Positions 47,640 through 58,155 of a stretch of 64,000 bases of DNA are shown here, piece after piece. The stretch comes from Monocercomonoides exilis. Its lineage: Eukaryota; Preaxostyla; Oxymonadida; Polymastigidae. The number at the start of each line of letters is the position of its first letter. Position 1 is the stretch's first letter. Position numbers and translations under genes: made by a program. The notes under the pieces are model-generated. The model did no database searches, was not told the origin of the DNA, and worked only from the letters and a program-made list of their open reading frames with translations. The stretch is from assembly GCA_001643675.2 (NCBI GenBank), contig LSRY02000014.1, forward strand, positions 1,040,001-1,104,000, read 5' to 3'.

Positions 47640-48150
47640 CAATTAATGCCAGTTCATCAATAACAAACTGACAATTTATGCGAATTATGGAGGTGCAACC
47701 ATTTTCTTTTATTCGACTTATTCCTGGATGAATGGAGAAAAATCCATAACATTCCGTTTCTTTGATGGAAATACTGCAACTAATGGAAGATGAAACGATG
47801 TGTTCTTCAGTGGAAATGCCATCACTCAATCTCCATTCGAGAATTGTGGTTCAACAACACCAACAAAAAGAGTGTATAATAATGGACAAGCAGACAACGC
47901 TGAATATAATGGCTGGCTCCCCCTCATTGCACAGAACAAAATCGTTTCTAACAGCGGAACTGATGCTGATGCCTGTGGAAAAACACATCTTAGGCCATGC
48001 GCCACAATCGAGTATGCTTTTGAATGTGTGACAGATACGTAAGATGACTCCCTCATTCTACTCACCCAAATATCTGTTCATTCTCAAACACTTCCCTTCA
48101 GAAAAGCTGATACGAAAATCACTGTAAATTGTGCATCAACTTTATCGAAA
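47640..48150 (+). pseudogene. Fragment of a pectin-lyase-like surface-protein gene
   Basis: The plus strand encodes, with stops at about 47791 and 48039, pieces matching the N-terminal module of the giant protein: ATIFFYSTYSWMNGEKSITF, then GSTTPTKRVYNNGQ and the cysteine block ACGKTHLRPCATIEYAFEC, parallel to STTPSKRVFYNN and VCGATQTSPCNTIEQAYN. Only about 150 codons survive, with no start or membrane region. It is carried inside the 3948-bp TIR element. Confidence 0.8.
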
Positions 48151-48505
48151 GATTGTTCACGTTGTGGATATTATGAAAATTCATTTGGTTCATCTTTTTT
48201 TTTCAATTCTCCACAACTTTTTCCTATTCTTTTCATCGTTCCTTATTGAATGATTTTCATCATCAAAGCGGAGCAATACATCAACGCATTCTCTTGCCAT
48301 CAACATGTTTTTTTCCACATCATATAGAAGTTGATTCTTCGTTCGCTTCTTTTTTGTTGATCATCTTTCCTCTAATCAGCACACTCAGCATATCGCGTTA
48401 TCTGGCTTTTTTTCAACAGACAAAATTTTCTTTTCCCATTTCTCATCTTCAATATCATCCTCCAATCAATCATCTTCTTTTCATTCATTTTCTTCTTTAT
48501 CAAAG

Positions 48506-50326
48506 ATGTCAACCATACACATTGAGTTTGATGTATTTGATGCTCTTCATCAGCCATCCAATTTGACTGATGCATTGGAACAGGAAGGTGTCTATTTCGA
48601 GGCCTGCACAGAACTCGATTGAAACTTCTACCAGATGAAGAGATACAAACTGTTGAAACTGCAAATCTTATTAACAAGGTTTATGAATGGAAAGAAGAAG
48701 GAGAGTGCTTTGAGAGAAATAACAAAGAAAGAAGAAACAAGGAAAAAAAAACAGATGAGCATATTCAAATGTGGGATAAGCGGAGGATTAAACACGAGAA
48801 CATTTGTGTTTGTAATAATCATCTCATTCACCACACAACGTTCTTCTTTCTCAACCTTCTTCTTCTTCATCACTTCCATCTTCGGCAGGTTCTTCTCAGC
48901 TGGCAAAGCTTTCAGAGATGTTGCATGTTCCTCCACAGTCACGTATTTCTGGCTCTTTGATATGTGAAGTGGTTGTTTGGGCTCCTTCACTCAGCGATTC
49001 ACAGATTATCAAGACGACTACAGGAGATGTGTTAGATGCTCTTCTGTATTCAACATCTGCTCAATCATCATCAGCAGCAACATCGGTTTCTTCTTCTTCT
49101 TTTTTTTCTTCTTCTTCTTCTTCCTCTTCCTCCTCCTCCTCCTCCTCCTCCTCCTCCTCTTTCACTTCTTCTTCAATTGTGAATTCTTCTCTCCTTCCAT
49201 CCACTCACCACCAAACCCACAACAACCCCTTCAGATCTTCCACCTCCCTTTTTGTTGTTCTCCACATAGCTCTTGTTCTTGCCCGTGTTTTTGTGGTTGT
49301 TCTATTCACATTCAAAACAGCTGTCAATCAGACAAGCCAGGCGATGATAACGATGCAACATGCACAGGAGGTGATGGGGCAATCATCGGTGTCTCAAAAG
49401 GCCGGTGATGGGGAGAAGAAGAAGGAGAAGAAAAAGAAGAATAGGAAGAAGAATAGGAAGAAGAATAGGAAGAAGAAGAAGAAGAAGAAGAAGAAGAAGG
49501 AAGAAGTGGTGGAGGAGGATGAGGATGTGAGGCAAAGGAAACAGAACCAAATGCAGACACTTGAATGCTCTGAAGCGCGTATAGAATGGACTGGGAAGCC
49601 AACTGCTGTAACTTCAACTGCAACACCTGTGCATCCAACATGTCAGGCATTTTTCTCGCGCTTTATGGGTTCTTTGATGTGTCCTTCAACAACATTATCG
49701 CCATCATCATCATCATCTTCTTCTTCTTCTTCTTCTTCAGTTCATAATGCTTCCATTCCCTTTTCTAAGCTTCCTTCTTCTCGTCCTGTTATTCCCGTCA
49801 AAGCAGCGCACACACAAACTCCCTTGTCTTTTGACTCGATGCTTGCCAATGCAAATCTCCCAGTTCAATCACAGCTCTCTGAAAAAACAGAAGCTGACAA
49901 TTCTTCCCTCTTCTTCTTCCTCTTCTGCTGCTCCAATTGCTCCTTCTTCTTCTTCCACTTCATCTTCATCTTCTTTAATTTCATGCATTATTCAGAAATC
50001 ATTGGTAATTTAAAAAGAAAAAAATGAAAACTTCTATTGAGCCGATTCAAAATTTGGCTTTTTATCCATAGAATTTAATATTTTGTGGAATTGGGAACGC
50101 ATCGGGATTGTTGGAGCATTTCAAGTGTATTTCGAGCAGCTTGGTTAACAATGGAAAAATATGTATCGTTTGTATTTATTCCTTTTGAAGTTTTTTGTTC
50201 TTTTCATTTTTTTACGAAACGAACACACAAAAAACAGATCACGTTAGCATTGCACATTTTTTTATAGATTTTCATTCACAGTTTTTATTATTTGAGGCAA
50301 TTCGACAAAAGAAAAATGAACAATAA
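48506..50326 (+). CDS. Multi-exon Ser-rich gene carried in the 3948-bp element (frame break or unresolved intron)
   Basis: Exons that phase correctly: 48506-48587, 48635-48805, from 48889; then 50004 back through the serine tract, 50072-50162 and 50238-50326. Introns are 47, 83, 67 and 75 nt with GT-AG ends. The N-terminus reads MSTIHIEFDVFDALHQPSNL; after the joins, ETANLINKVYEWKEEGECF and QLAKLSEMLHVPPQSRISGS. A long Ser tract, a KKK/NRKK tract and another Ser tract follow. The C-terminus is FCGIGNASGLLEHFKCISSS ... IYHVSIAHFFIDFHSQFLLF, ending KKNEQ with TAA. Between about 49850 and 49930 the frame changes by +1: either a 28-nt intron or a frameshift. A hydrophobic piece near 49250-49318 may also be intron. 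No family is recognised. Its correct splice structure suggests a captured host gene. Confidence 0.55.
49090..49510. repeat. (TTC/TCC)n and (GAA/AAG)n triplet tracts
   Basis: Triplet runs at about 49096-49158 encode poly-Ser, and 49417-49502 encode poly-Lys/Arg/Asn. A further poly-Ser run is at 49702-49740. These are slippage-prone and may underlie the frame change nearby. Confidence 0.85.
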
Positions 50327-51125
50327 TCGTTATCTTACAATAATATCTCATTAAACAAAATTAATAAAAAAACAAGAACGACAGCCTTCATTTTTTATGG
50401 AAAGCATTTCAATTCAAAAAAATAAAAAAACTCATAAATAAAAGAATTCTCCATGATGAATGATAATATGTATCTATTGAAATAATAGAACATTCTATAG
50501 CAAATGTTTTCATTGAGAAAAACATATTTCAACGAAATATTATGAATTATTATTGATAAGTAAGTGAAAGTTAAATATCAAAAGAATTACAGATTAAAAT
50601 AAAATAAATAATGATAAATTACACACTCAACTTGTTTCTTAAAATAAACAGTTTCACTTGATGTTAAGATTGATTCTCAATTATCGCAAATAAACATTAA
50701 AAGTTAAAAAGATGATTATGAAAATTCAGTTATGGGATTGATCACAAAAATTTTTTGAAGTTATTTTAGTCAAAGAATCAAAAAACTGCTCCACCCAAAA
50801 GTGTTGCTTTTTTATGTTATTTATTTCTAATTTGTTGAAATGAAAAAAATCATAAAACTGAAGGAGGTATTTTTTTACACTTATGCCAATCATATCTTTT
50901 TTCGGGAAGTTTATTTTCAAAGATTTTTTGTCATTGGGAAGAGATTTTGTGTTTGAATTGTTGAATTATCATCACTGCAATAAAAACAAATGTTTTCACC
51001 TTTTGAAAGATGAGAATGTCTTCAATAAGCCTTTTCACTTTTCAACGTTCATATGAAAATATTCATGTAAGTTTTTGAACAGAAAATTATGAAAGAAAAA
51101 TTTTGATTTCAATGATAATCACACA

Positions 51126-51268
51126 TCTGTTCACAATAAAAATTTTTTGCAAAAGAAGAATTGGGCTGCAGGCGGATGTGCAACGAATCAAATCCAATTC
51201 AATTGAAGATTATTGGGCGAAATCAATTGTTTCTTCTGTATTTTGAATCTATCGAAATGAATTATTCA
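51126..51268. other. Short gap between MITE copy 5 and the hairpin element
   Basis: Nothing is recognised. Confidence 0.4.
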
Positions 51269-51641
51269 GTTTGTGCAAAAAATACCGGACAAGATAGATA
51301 TCTCAATAACAGCAAGAGGAATAATTATGGCAATTTTCCTCAAAATATATCTCATCAACACAAACTCATTTGATAAACGATACTTTCAGGACAGCTTCAT
51401 TTGTGCTCAGAAAAAATCATAATTAAAAACTCGGAAAAACTCAAAATCCTTTTTCTCCGAGAATCCAAATATCATTTTTTCTGAGAACAAATGAAGCTGC
51501 TTTGAAAGATTTGTATATGAAATGAGTTTGCATTGATGAAATATATTTTGAGGAAAATTGTCAGAAAAATTCCTCTTGTGGTTATTGAGAAATCGATCTT
51601 GTCCGGTTTTTTGTGCGATGTCCGGTATTTTTTGCACAAAC
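51269..51641. mobile_element. Small foldback (hairpin) element
   Basis: GTTTGTGCAAAAAATACCGG at 51269 and its inverted copy ending at 51641 bound two diverged arms of about 150 bp (sharing TTTTCCTCAAAATATAT and CAGCTTCATTTGT) around a loop of about 60 bp that holds its own ACTCGG/CCGAG hairpin. There is no gene; the frames called on either strand are arm shadows. Confidence 0.75.
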
Positions 51642-51789
51642 CGTATATGGGACAAAATGTTTCACTTCATGCATTTTCATTGAAAAATTATGCACTTTTC
51701 ATTGACTTTTCGAAATCAAAGAACACAAAGAAAATGGACCCATTTTTAGACATTCTTGAAATGTTGGAAAACTTTATGTTTTGATTTCA

Positions 51790-51910
51790 ATGATGCCTGT
51801 TAACGGATAATAAAATCAAATCAATTTCGAAATCTGAGAAAGCGAAATAAAGTTATGAGTGAAGCAAGTTTTTTGTGCTTTGTGCAAAAAAAGCTTGAAA
51901 GTCCGTATTT
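51790..51910. repeat. Dispersed repeat matching 2010-2130 (inverted)
   Basis: Shares AAGCTTTTTTTGCACAAAGC and CTCATAACTTTATTTCGCTTT-type words with the copy near the left end of the window, in opposite orientation. Confidence 0.7.
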
Positions 51911-52208
51911 TCACCCTAAATGGATTCGTTTTTATTTTTTCGTGAACAAATATAAAGAATGTTATTAATAAGGATATTTTGATTTTAATTTCTAAAAAGA
52001 TAATCAAACTCACCTCAAACTTTGTAAAATTATGTGTCTATAATCCAAGAAGAATATGAAACAAAATATGGGTGATTATTTTTGAAATCACATTTTTTCA
52101 TACAAAAATTTCGGTTCAAAAACTTTACTTGAAAAACAACAAAAGAATCCTGAAAAGTGAAAAGGCTTATTTGAAAAAAATCTGTATCTTTATTTGAGAA
52201 AAACTATA

Positions 52209-55200
52209 CCTCTGTGACATGACAAAAGAAAATTGAAACAATGACAAAATGACAGACATGGCTTTCTCAATTTGTCATTTTTTCGAATCAGATAAAATTT
52301 CCAATTTATAACGCAGTTTTTGAAAGGATAGAAATATTTTTAATTTTAATATTTTAAAATTGTTATTGTGGTCAACATTATTTAATAATCGATAGAAAAT
52401 TGTGTTCTTTCTCACAACTTTTTTTCTTGTGACAAATAGATCAAAATTAACTATTGTGGTTGGTCATTCGTCTGATCTATCACTGACAAGTCAGGTCAGT
52501 CATTTTGTCATTTTTTAAAACTTTCCTAAATTCAAGCTGAAATTGAATAGCTTTTGCATTTTGCATATTTCTGAGAAAAATACTCATTTGTCACAAAATG
52601 ATCTGAATAAATGAAATTTTTTTATTTGATTGTTGAATTGGGTTTTTATTGTTTTTTAAGCGTTTTCAGAAAAGCATTCATGTTTTTTCTGTTGAAACTT
52701 CAGTTTATATTTTGCAATATTTGTAAAAATAATGGAATTTGCTTTGCTATTCGGAGCTTTCATTAATCAAATCACAATTATTGTTTTTCTAAAGCCTTTG
52801 TGGAATAGAACACTAAAATAAATAAATTTTTATATATGATTGTTTTTATTTTCATATCAAACACTATTCAACGTTCGTTTCTTTCAATATAAACACAACT
52901 GTGATGTTTTTTTCCAATTAATGGAAAGCTTTGCTTTATAAACATTTTTTTCCCCAGTTATTAACGTTAAATGAACGACGAAATTATATTAAATTTATTT
53001 AAAAGTGCCTTCCTTTTGGTTGTTCGTGCGTAAAAAAATAAAATTTCATGAATGGATGATAAAATGCATCGTTATCATCTTAAATACAAACCATTTCTTG
53101 TTCCTAAAAATATTGATGAACATTCAATCTTCCAAAATCCTTATCTTTTCCTCTGTTTTCTTCCTTCTATGAAGCAGCATGAACAACGAATCCCTCGGAT
53201 CCATATAAAGCTTCTCAAGAGGCGAAAAGCTTGCCGTGCTATCCACCAGATTCGATACTGACGAAGTGGTCAAAAACAGATCCTCTTTATTTCTTCATTC
53301 TTTTTTTATCCCTTCCTCTCAGCTCTTCAGAACCACTCCTCGAAAGACATCTTCATCATCACCAAATGAATAAGTTTCGGTTCCTTCTGCTGTGCCATCC
53401 ACATTCTGCTTCAGTCCCTTGTTCATGTTCTTCTCCTTCCTCCACCGCTCAGCCAGAATAGTCGATACATCCAGGAACAGCAGGATGAAGACAAAGATGA
53501 GAAGCAACAGTCAGAATATGTATATTCTTAGCTGCTTTAGCTGGATGGGCAGCACTGGCAGGCTTTGACATGTTTTTGAAAATGAGTGGCTATGCTTCAC
53601 ACAGAACGCCAAAGGCTTTGCAAAATCGAACAGCAATAATAATTTCGGAAGTGTGGTGCTCCGAAGCAAAGGTGGCAAGCTGTACGCTCCCCTGGGTTTA
53701 GCTTTCCGACACATACCCTTTATCTGCGTTCTCGTGGCTGTAGGCCACAAACACGCCATCCATGCTTATGATGAGGCGGAAAGTGAGGTCGCTGTGCACG
53801 AGGGGCAACCTGAAGAGTTAAGTTCCATGAGGCTTCCGGACTCCTTAACCTCAATAAATGACAGCACGTGGACGAATAATGGGAAGTAGATGATGGAGAT
53901 GAATCCGGGCAGGAGACGCTCCTCGGTTCGCATCTGTAAAGAGGTGTATTCAAAAGTGCCTTCAATTCCTTTCAAGCTCACCAGATTCAGCGATTCGAGA
54001 TCCGAGAAGGCGATTTTTGGACTAGAAGAAGGATAGCTGCTTTCCGAAGGGCCGTTTCCACCAGAGGGGCTATAACCCAAACGTTGTATCTTCATATGGG
54101 GAACACATCCAGAGATAGACAATGCTCCATCATTTTAATTTGGCACCGTGAGATAGCTGATGGCTGCCGTTGCGTTGCACGGATGTACCAGTTATCCATT
54201 CAACGAGCAGATGCTGTCTTATCCATTTCCGTTTCCGACTCTATTTGTTATTGCATTGCATTTTATGTGAGCTCTCTAAATAAATCGCACTACAAGCTAG
54301 AGTTCGGGTGAATACCTTACGCTCTCAACGCTCCCTTGCAGCGTCTGTTCATCTGCTTCTTTCTCAGAGGATAGGGCACGTTGTGAGCAATTGCAGTTGG
54401 ACAATGCAAAGAGAACAGAGGGGAAAGATACAGATGGCATAGACGAGCTGAAGGAGTCGCAGGTGATTTTGTTTGTGAGGGAGAAGTGTTCAAAATTGGA
54501 AAGGAGGAAAAGCAGAAGAGCTAACGTGAGGTGTGGGACGGAGAAGAAGTTGACACTCAAGAAGCAATCCTCGAAGGCGAGTAGGAAGAAGTTGAGGAGC
54601 ACCGAGTGTTAAAGCAGGCGAGAAGCATGGTGAGGTTGTTGAAGATATAAACGAAACAAAGGAATACGAGAGGTGGAATTGACGAGAGACACGACAGAAC
54701 TTCGAGAGAGAATTTTTGGCCTAACGAAGAGGAATTCAAAACACTCGATCTGGACTTTTGCATAGGTTACTAGGATGGTGGGGCAGTGTTGGATTGTGGC
54801 GTCGAGATGGAGCGCAAAGGACTGGGACTCGAACGAGCAGATGCTCACTCTGGCTGCGTTGAACATTTTTTGTTGTGTTCTGGAAAACTTCTTCGAATAA
54901 GCTCCATTCAATAACTATAATTTTATCTGCTTCATAGATTCCTTCAATCCTTTCAGCTGTTCTCTTTGATATCCTCAATCCACTTTTTCCATCCACTTGA
55001 ATATTCTTCGTCATCAGATTTTTGATGTTCAAAATTGTTGTTGATAACATCGAAATAACATCCTTTGAAAAGCAAAGTGATTGCATCGAAACAAATTCAA
55101 ATTTGACTGTCCCTCTATCTGCCTTGATAAGCCCAAACATAATCGTTTCTTCTTCACTTTCTTCATTTTTTGTGAACGAGCAGTCTTTCAGAGTCAATAA

Positions 55201-56449
55201 TCCATCGCTTGCGCCAACATGCATCAAATAATTGACTCCACTCATGAATGAAGAAGGAATCACAAAGTTAATTAATTCAAATTTTGTGATACCCTGAATC
55301 TTCATTGCTGCTTCTTCTGCTGCTTCAAGTGATGAGAGGCACTCCAAAGCGCACATGTCTGTATTATTTGAGCATATTGAAATTCCACCGAGATCAACAC
55401 TTTTTTGGAGAACTCCTTTTTCAATAATGTTAATATTCTTTTCATTTCCCTCAGGCAATCGATCCAATGAATACTCGATTGACAGACAAGGATAATCTGA
55501 GAATCCACATGCACCCATATTTTTTCCTTCACCTCCAACAAATATCTCTGAGCCAATTGCTCTCCAGAAATTGACCAGCGGAATGGCATTCGTTGTGTTA
55601 CTCCCATCAAAGCCTCTCAGAGAATTTTAAGAAATATCATTCAGATTCTTACATACAAACGGAAGGGATGCATTTGTGATGCTCTTTGTCAAGTTTGATG
55701 CTTCAACAAACAGGTCATTTCCATATTTTGCAATATTTGGTTTTTCAAAATCAAAAACAGGTGATGAGATCACAAATGAAGAATAATGATCAATCAACTT
55801 CAGTGCCATCCCTCCCCCAAACCCTGTCTTGCCTTCTTCAGCTGGTGCTGTACATCCTGTTATTGTGCATGAAATAATATTCAACTGAATATTCCGTTTC
55901 AACTGAGCACATATTGCAGCTCCTTTGCTTTCATCAGCAAGCACAGAGCATCCATCAAAATCGCATCCTTCAATATTTAATTCTGCATTTAAATCTTCAT
56001 TTTCATCATTGCTGTTATCGATGCTCACACAGCCTCCACTTTAAGCAGATCGAGTGAAAAATATTGCTTCACATTTAGTCATGTTCAAACACTTTGGATT
56101 CATGCTTTTTGTTGGACATTTGTTTCAAAAGTGGTAATTTCAAAAGAGTCTTTCCATAAATTCTATATAAATTATTCAATTATTTTTTCAATTAAATTTA
56201 TCAAATTTGTTTTCAAACTGTTTAATTCACAAAAAGAATGAGTAACAAATCATCATCTCATTTGATTGCTGTTAAGGAAATAGTCTAAATAATTTTCATA
56301 AGTTAATCTTTTTTTTAAAGGCAATTATCTTTTATTAATCACGAAATTTCCACATAAATAAAATAAATTATTCAATCCAAAATAAATTGTGGGTTAGTTT
56401 GATCAGATTTGACTGACGAGACATTTTTTTTGTTGTCATGTCACAGAGG
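52209..56449. mobile_element. 4241-bp element with CCTCTGTGACATGACAA termini carrying a surface-protein pseudogene
   Basis: The two ends carry CCTCTGTGACATGACAA as inverted repeats, flanked by TATA on each side (52205-52208, 56450-56453), so the target duplication is TA or TATA. Subterminal DNA (52230-52515) is packed with TGACA and TGTCA words. No transposase is recognisable. The interior from about 53050 to 56040 is a degraded relative of the neighbouring giant surface-protein gene on the minus strand. 52520-53050 is AT-rich with nothing recognised. Confidence 0.85.
53160..56040 (-). pseudogene. Degraded paralogue of the giant surface protein
   Basis: From 56040 the minus strand encodes beta-helix-type sequence (NIEGCDFDGCSVLADESKGA; GGGMALKLIDHYSSF), the module end NIAKYGNDLFVEASNL (55700-55745) and a stop near 55628. 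It then has the cysteine block MGACGFSDYPCLSIEYSLDR (55460-55520) and more rungs to 54736. 53500-54900 is GC-richer with several hydrophobic segments in shifting frames. At 53330-53510 a membrane-type run is followed by AERWRKEKNMNKG. The relic ends at 53165-53290 with TTSSVSNLVDSTASFSPLEK ... DPRDSLFMLLH, a close match to the juxtamembrane part of the giant protein (TTSSMSNLLDAMACSSPHEK ... LRDSLFMLLH). No start, many stops and frameshifts. It is a truncated copy inside the 4241-bp element. Confidence 0.85.
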
Positions 56450-56583
56450 TATAAGAAAAACATTTGCTTTGATAGCAGTTGTGATAATTCAACAATTCAA
56501 ATACAAAGTCTCTTCCCAATGACAAACAACGTTTGAAAAATCAACACACCGAAAAAAGTTATGATTTCAAAAATTATCACCCA

Positions 56584-57339
56584 TATGGAACTTCAAGCTT
56601 TATCATTTAAAATTTAACATACCGGAAGAACAATTTGTAATCAAGAAATTCGAAAAAACTGAGTTCATTTTTGTGAATATCAAAAAGGCAACCAACCATT
56701 ATATCGTCCTTTCAATAGTGTTTTTCATTTCATTTCTTTTCACTGAAATTTTTATTTTTTAATTACAGTTTCTTTCTTTCTTTATTTTTATTTTTATCTT
56801 TATCTTTATCTTTATCTTTTCTTTTCTTTTTTTTTATAATCAAATTTCAAGAAGTTGTAATTGTCAATACAGGATTTGTCTCTCTGTTGTTGAAAATGAA
56901 GATATCTTTGGAGCACAACCACAAAGAAATAAACATAATTATTTTATCATTGAAATTTTGATAAAAGTCATGCTACTTGACAAAACAGTGAAAAGATATA
57001 AAATGAAAGAAAAAAAATTCACAAGCAACTAATTAGTGTGAAAAACATAATTCGACGCAAAAAAATTGTTAATGCCCTTTCAGCTTAAAACTAAAAATTT
57101 TGAATTTTTAATGCTGAATTGAATATTTGTTGGTGTAATTCAACGTTGTCTAAATTTTAAGGAATAAATAAGACTTTCAAAATCATTTGAAGGTGATTTC
57201 ATGCTTGTTTAATAAATAATATAGAATAATGCATGAGAAAAAAAAATGTACAAAATTAAGGATCAATTAAGACAAAATGAATCTACGCTTTATGATTCAA
57301 GTTTAAAAAATTTGAATTTGCTCATTATCTTCGAATAGT
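56584..57339. other. AT-rich gap with microsatellite
   Basis: TTTC and TTTATC tandem repeats lie at about 56768-56830. No gene is recognised. Confidence 0.5.
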
Positions 57340-57966
57340 TTAATTCACTTCAATCATTTTACTTGCAGGTGCTTTACAAACGGGACATTGTTGTGGATCA
57401 GTGCCAATTTCAATATATCCACAAATTGGGCACAAAAATACTTTCAGTCCTGTGTCTCCGAGATCAACTCCCTTCTTCAATTCCTCCAAGGCTGCTTTAT
57501 ATCGCTGTGAGTGGCACTCTTCAACTGGAGCGGTATTTGCAAAAATCGCCGCTTCGGACTTACGACCTTCTGCCTCTGCCTTTGCTTTAAAGGTGGGATA
57601 CATATCAGTATATTCATAAGTCTCCCCATCGATTGCATCTTGTAAGCAATCTTCCAATGTTTTTCCCTTCAACATAATGTTAAACAATCTTCTAGCGTGA
57701 ATCTCTACAAAAAAATTCGAGAAATGCGCATTTGTAGTTTGTAATTTTAAGTTCATCCAAACCTTCAGCTTGTGCTGCAGCTTTGAAAAGAGCTGCAATT
57801 CTTGGACGTCCCTGTTTTTCTGCCAATTCAGCGTAAAAAGTATACTTGTTTCTGGCTTTTGATTCACCCTTTAATATTGTAAATTTGAACAGAGTGAAAG
57901 TTCATATAAAATACCTAGTTTTCATACAGTAAAAGCATCCATAACGCATTTATCTGTTTCAGACAT
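57340..57966 (-). CDS. Rubrerythrin
   Basis: Exons 57966-57928, 57868-57763 and 57704-57340 join over introns of 59 and 58 nt (GTATGA...AAAG; GTTTGG...GTAG) to 169 residues. The ferritin-like diiron part has GESKARNKYTFYAELAE, then QAEEIHARRLF and later TAPVEECHSQRYKAAL, giving the expected Glu/His ligands. The C-terminal rubredoxin-like part has two CxxC pairs, FLCPICGYIEIG and QQCPVCKAPASKM, for a mononuclear iron. Rubrerythrin reduces hydrogen peroxide in anaerobes, taking electrons from NAD(P)H via a reductase. The N-terminus is slightly shorter than bacterial forms (about 190). The longer single frame ending upstream in MNQKPETSIL is a wrong-frame read through exon 2. Confidence 0.95.
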
Positions 57967-58155
57967 GTTAACTTTTTTTATTGTTCAACACTGATCAAAC
58001 CCTATTTTCGTGAATCATAAAAAAGTTTGAAAATATATTTTGATCGAAACATAAAGCAAAAAATAAAAAAAGACTTTATCTTCAGTTTTGTTATATCATC
58101 CAAAATAAAAACAAATTGTTGAACAAAATTTTATAATACATTGGATTTTCATTCA

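Larger units (their letters stand above)
46940..50887. mobile_element. 3948-bp element with 361-bp TIRs and 8-bp target duplication
   Basis: Arms 46940-47300 and 50527-50887 are inverted copies with very few mismatches and start GGCATAAGTGTAAAAAAATA. AATCATAT flanks both outer ends (46932-46939, 50888-50895). An 8-bp duplication fits hAT-class (also Merlin or P-like) transposition; the long arms are unusual for simple hAT elements. No transposase is encoded inside. Instead the element holds a surface-protein gene fragment (47640-48150) and a multi-exon host-like gene (48506-50326). The 74-aa and 64-aa frames in the arms are identical shadows of the repeat. Confidence 0.9.
46915..51125. mobile_element. 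MITE copy 5, split by the 3.95-kb element
   Basis: The left fragment 46915-46939 (GGGAGATTATTTTTGAAATC, AATCATAT) and right fragment 50888-51125 together rebuild a family member of about 255 bp. The AATCATAT at the break is present on both sides, as expected for a target duplication. Confidence 0.85.
52069..56583. mobile_element. MITE copy 6, split by the 4.24-kb element
   Basis: Left part 52069-52208 and right part 56450-56583 join at TATA to rebuild a 270-bp family member with perfect-looking ends TGGGTGATTATTTTTGAAATC and TGGGTGATAATTTTTGAAATC, flanked by TA (52067-52068, 56584-56585). Internal landmarks (GCCTTTTCACTTTTCA, CAAATGTTTTTC) line up with copy 5. Confidence 0.9.

Noticed and set aside
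49244-49318. Transmembrane segment in the cargo gene (VVLHIALVLARVFVVVLF)
   Set aside because: The stretch is pyrimidine-rich, starts near a GT and ends in AAAACAG, so it is at least as likely to be an intron; not claimed as a membrane segment.
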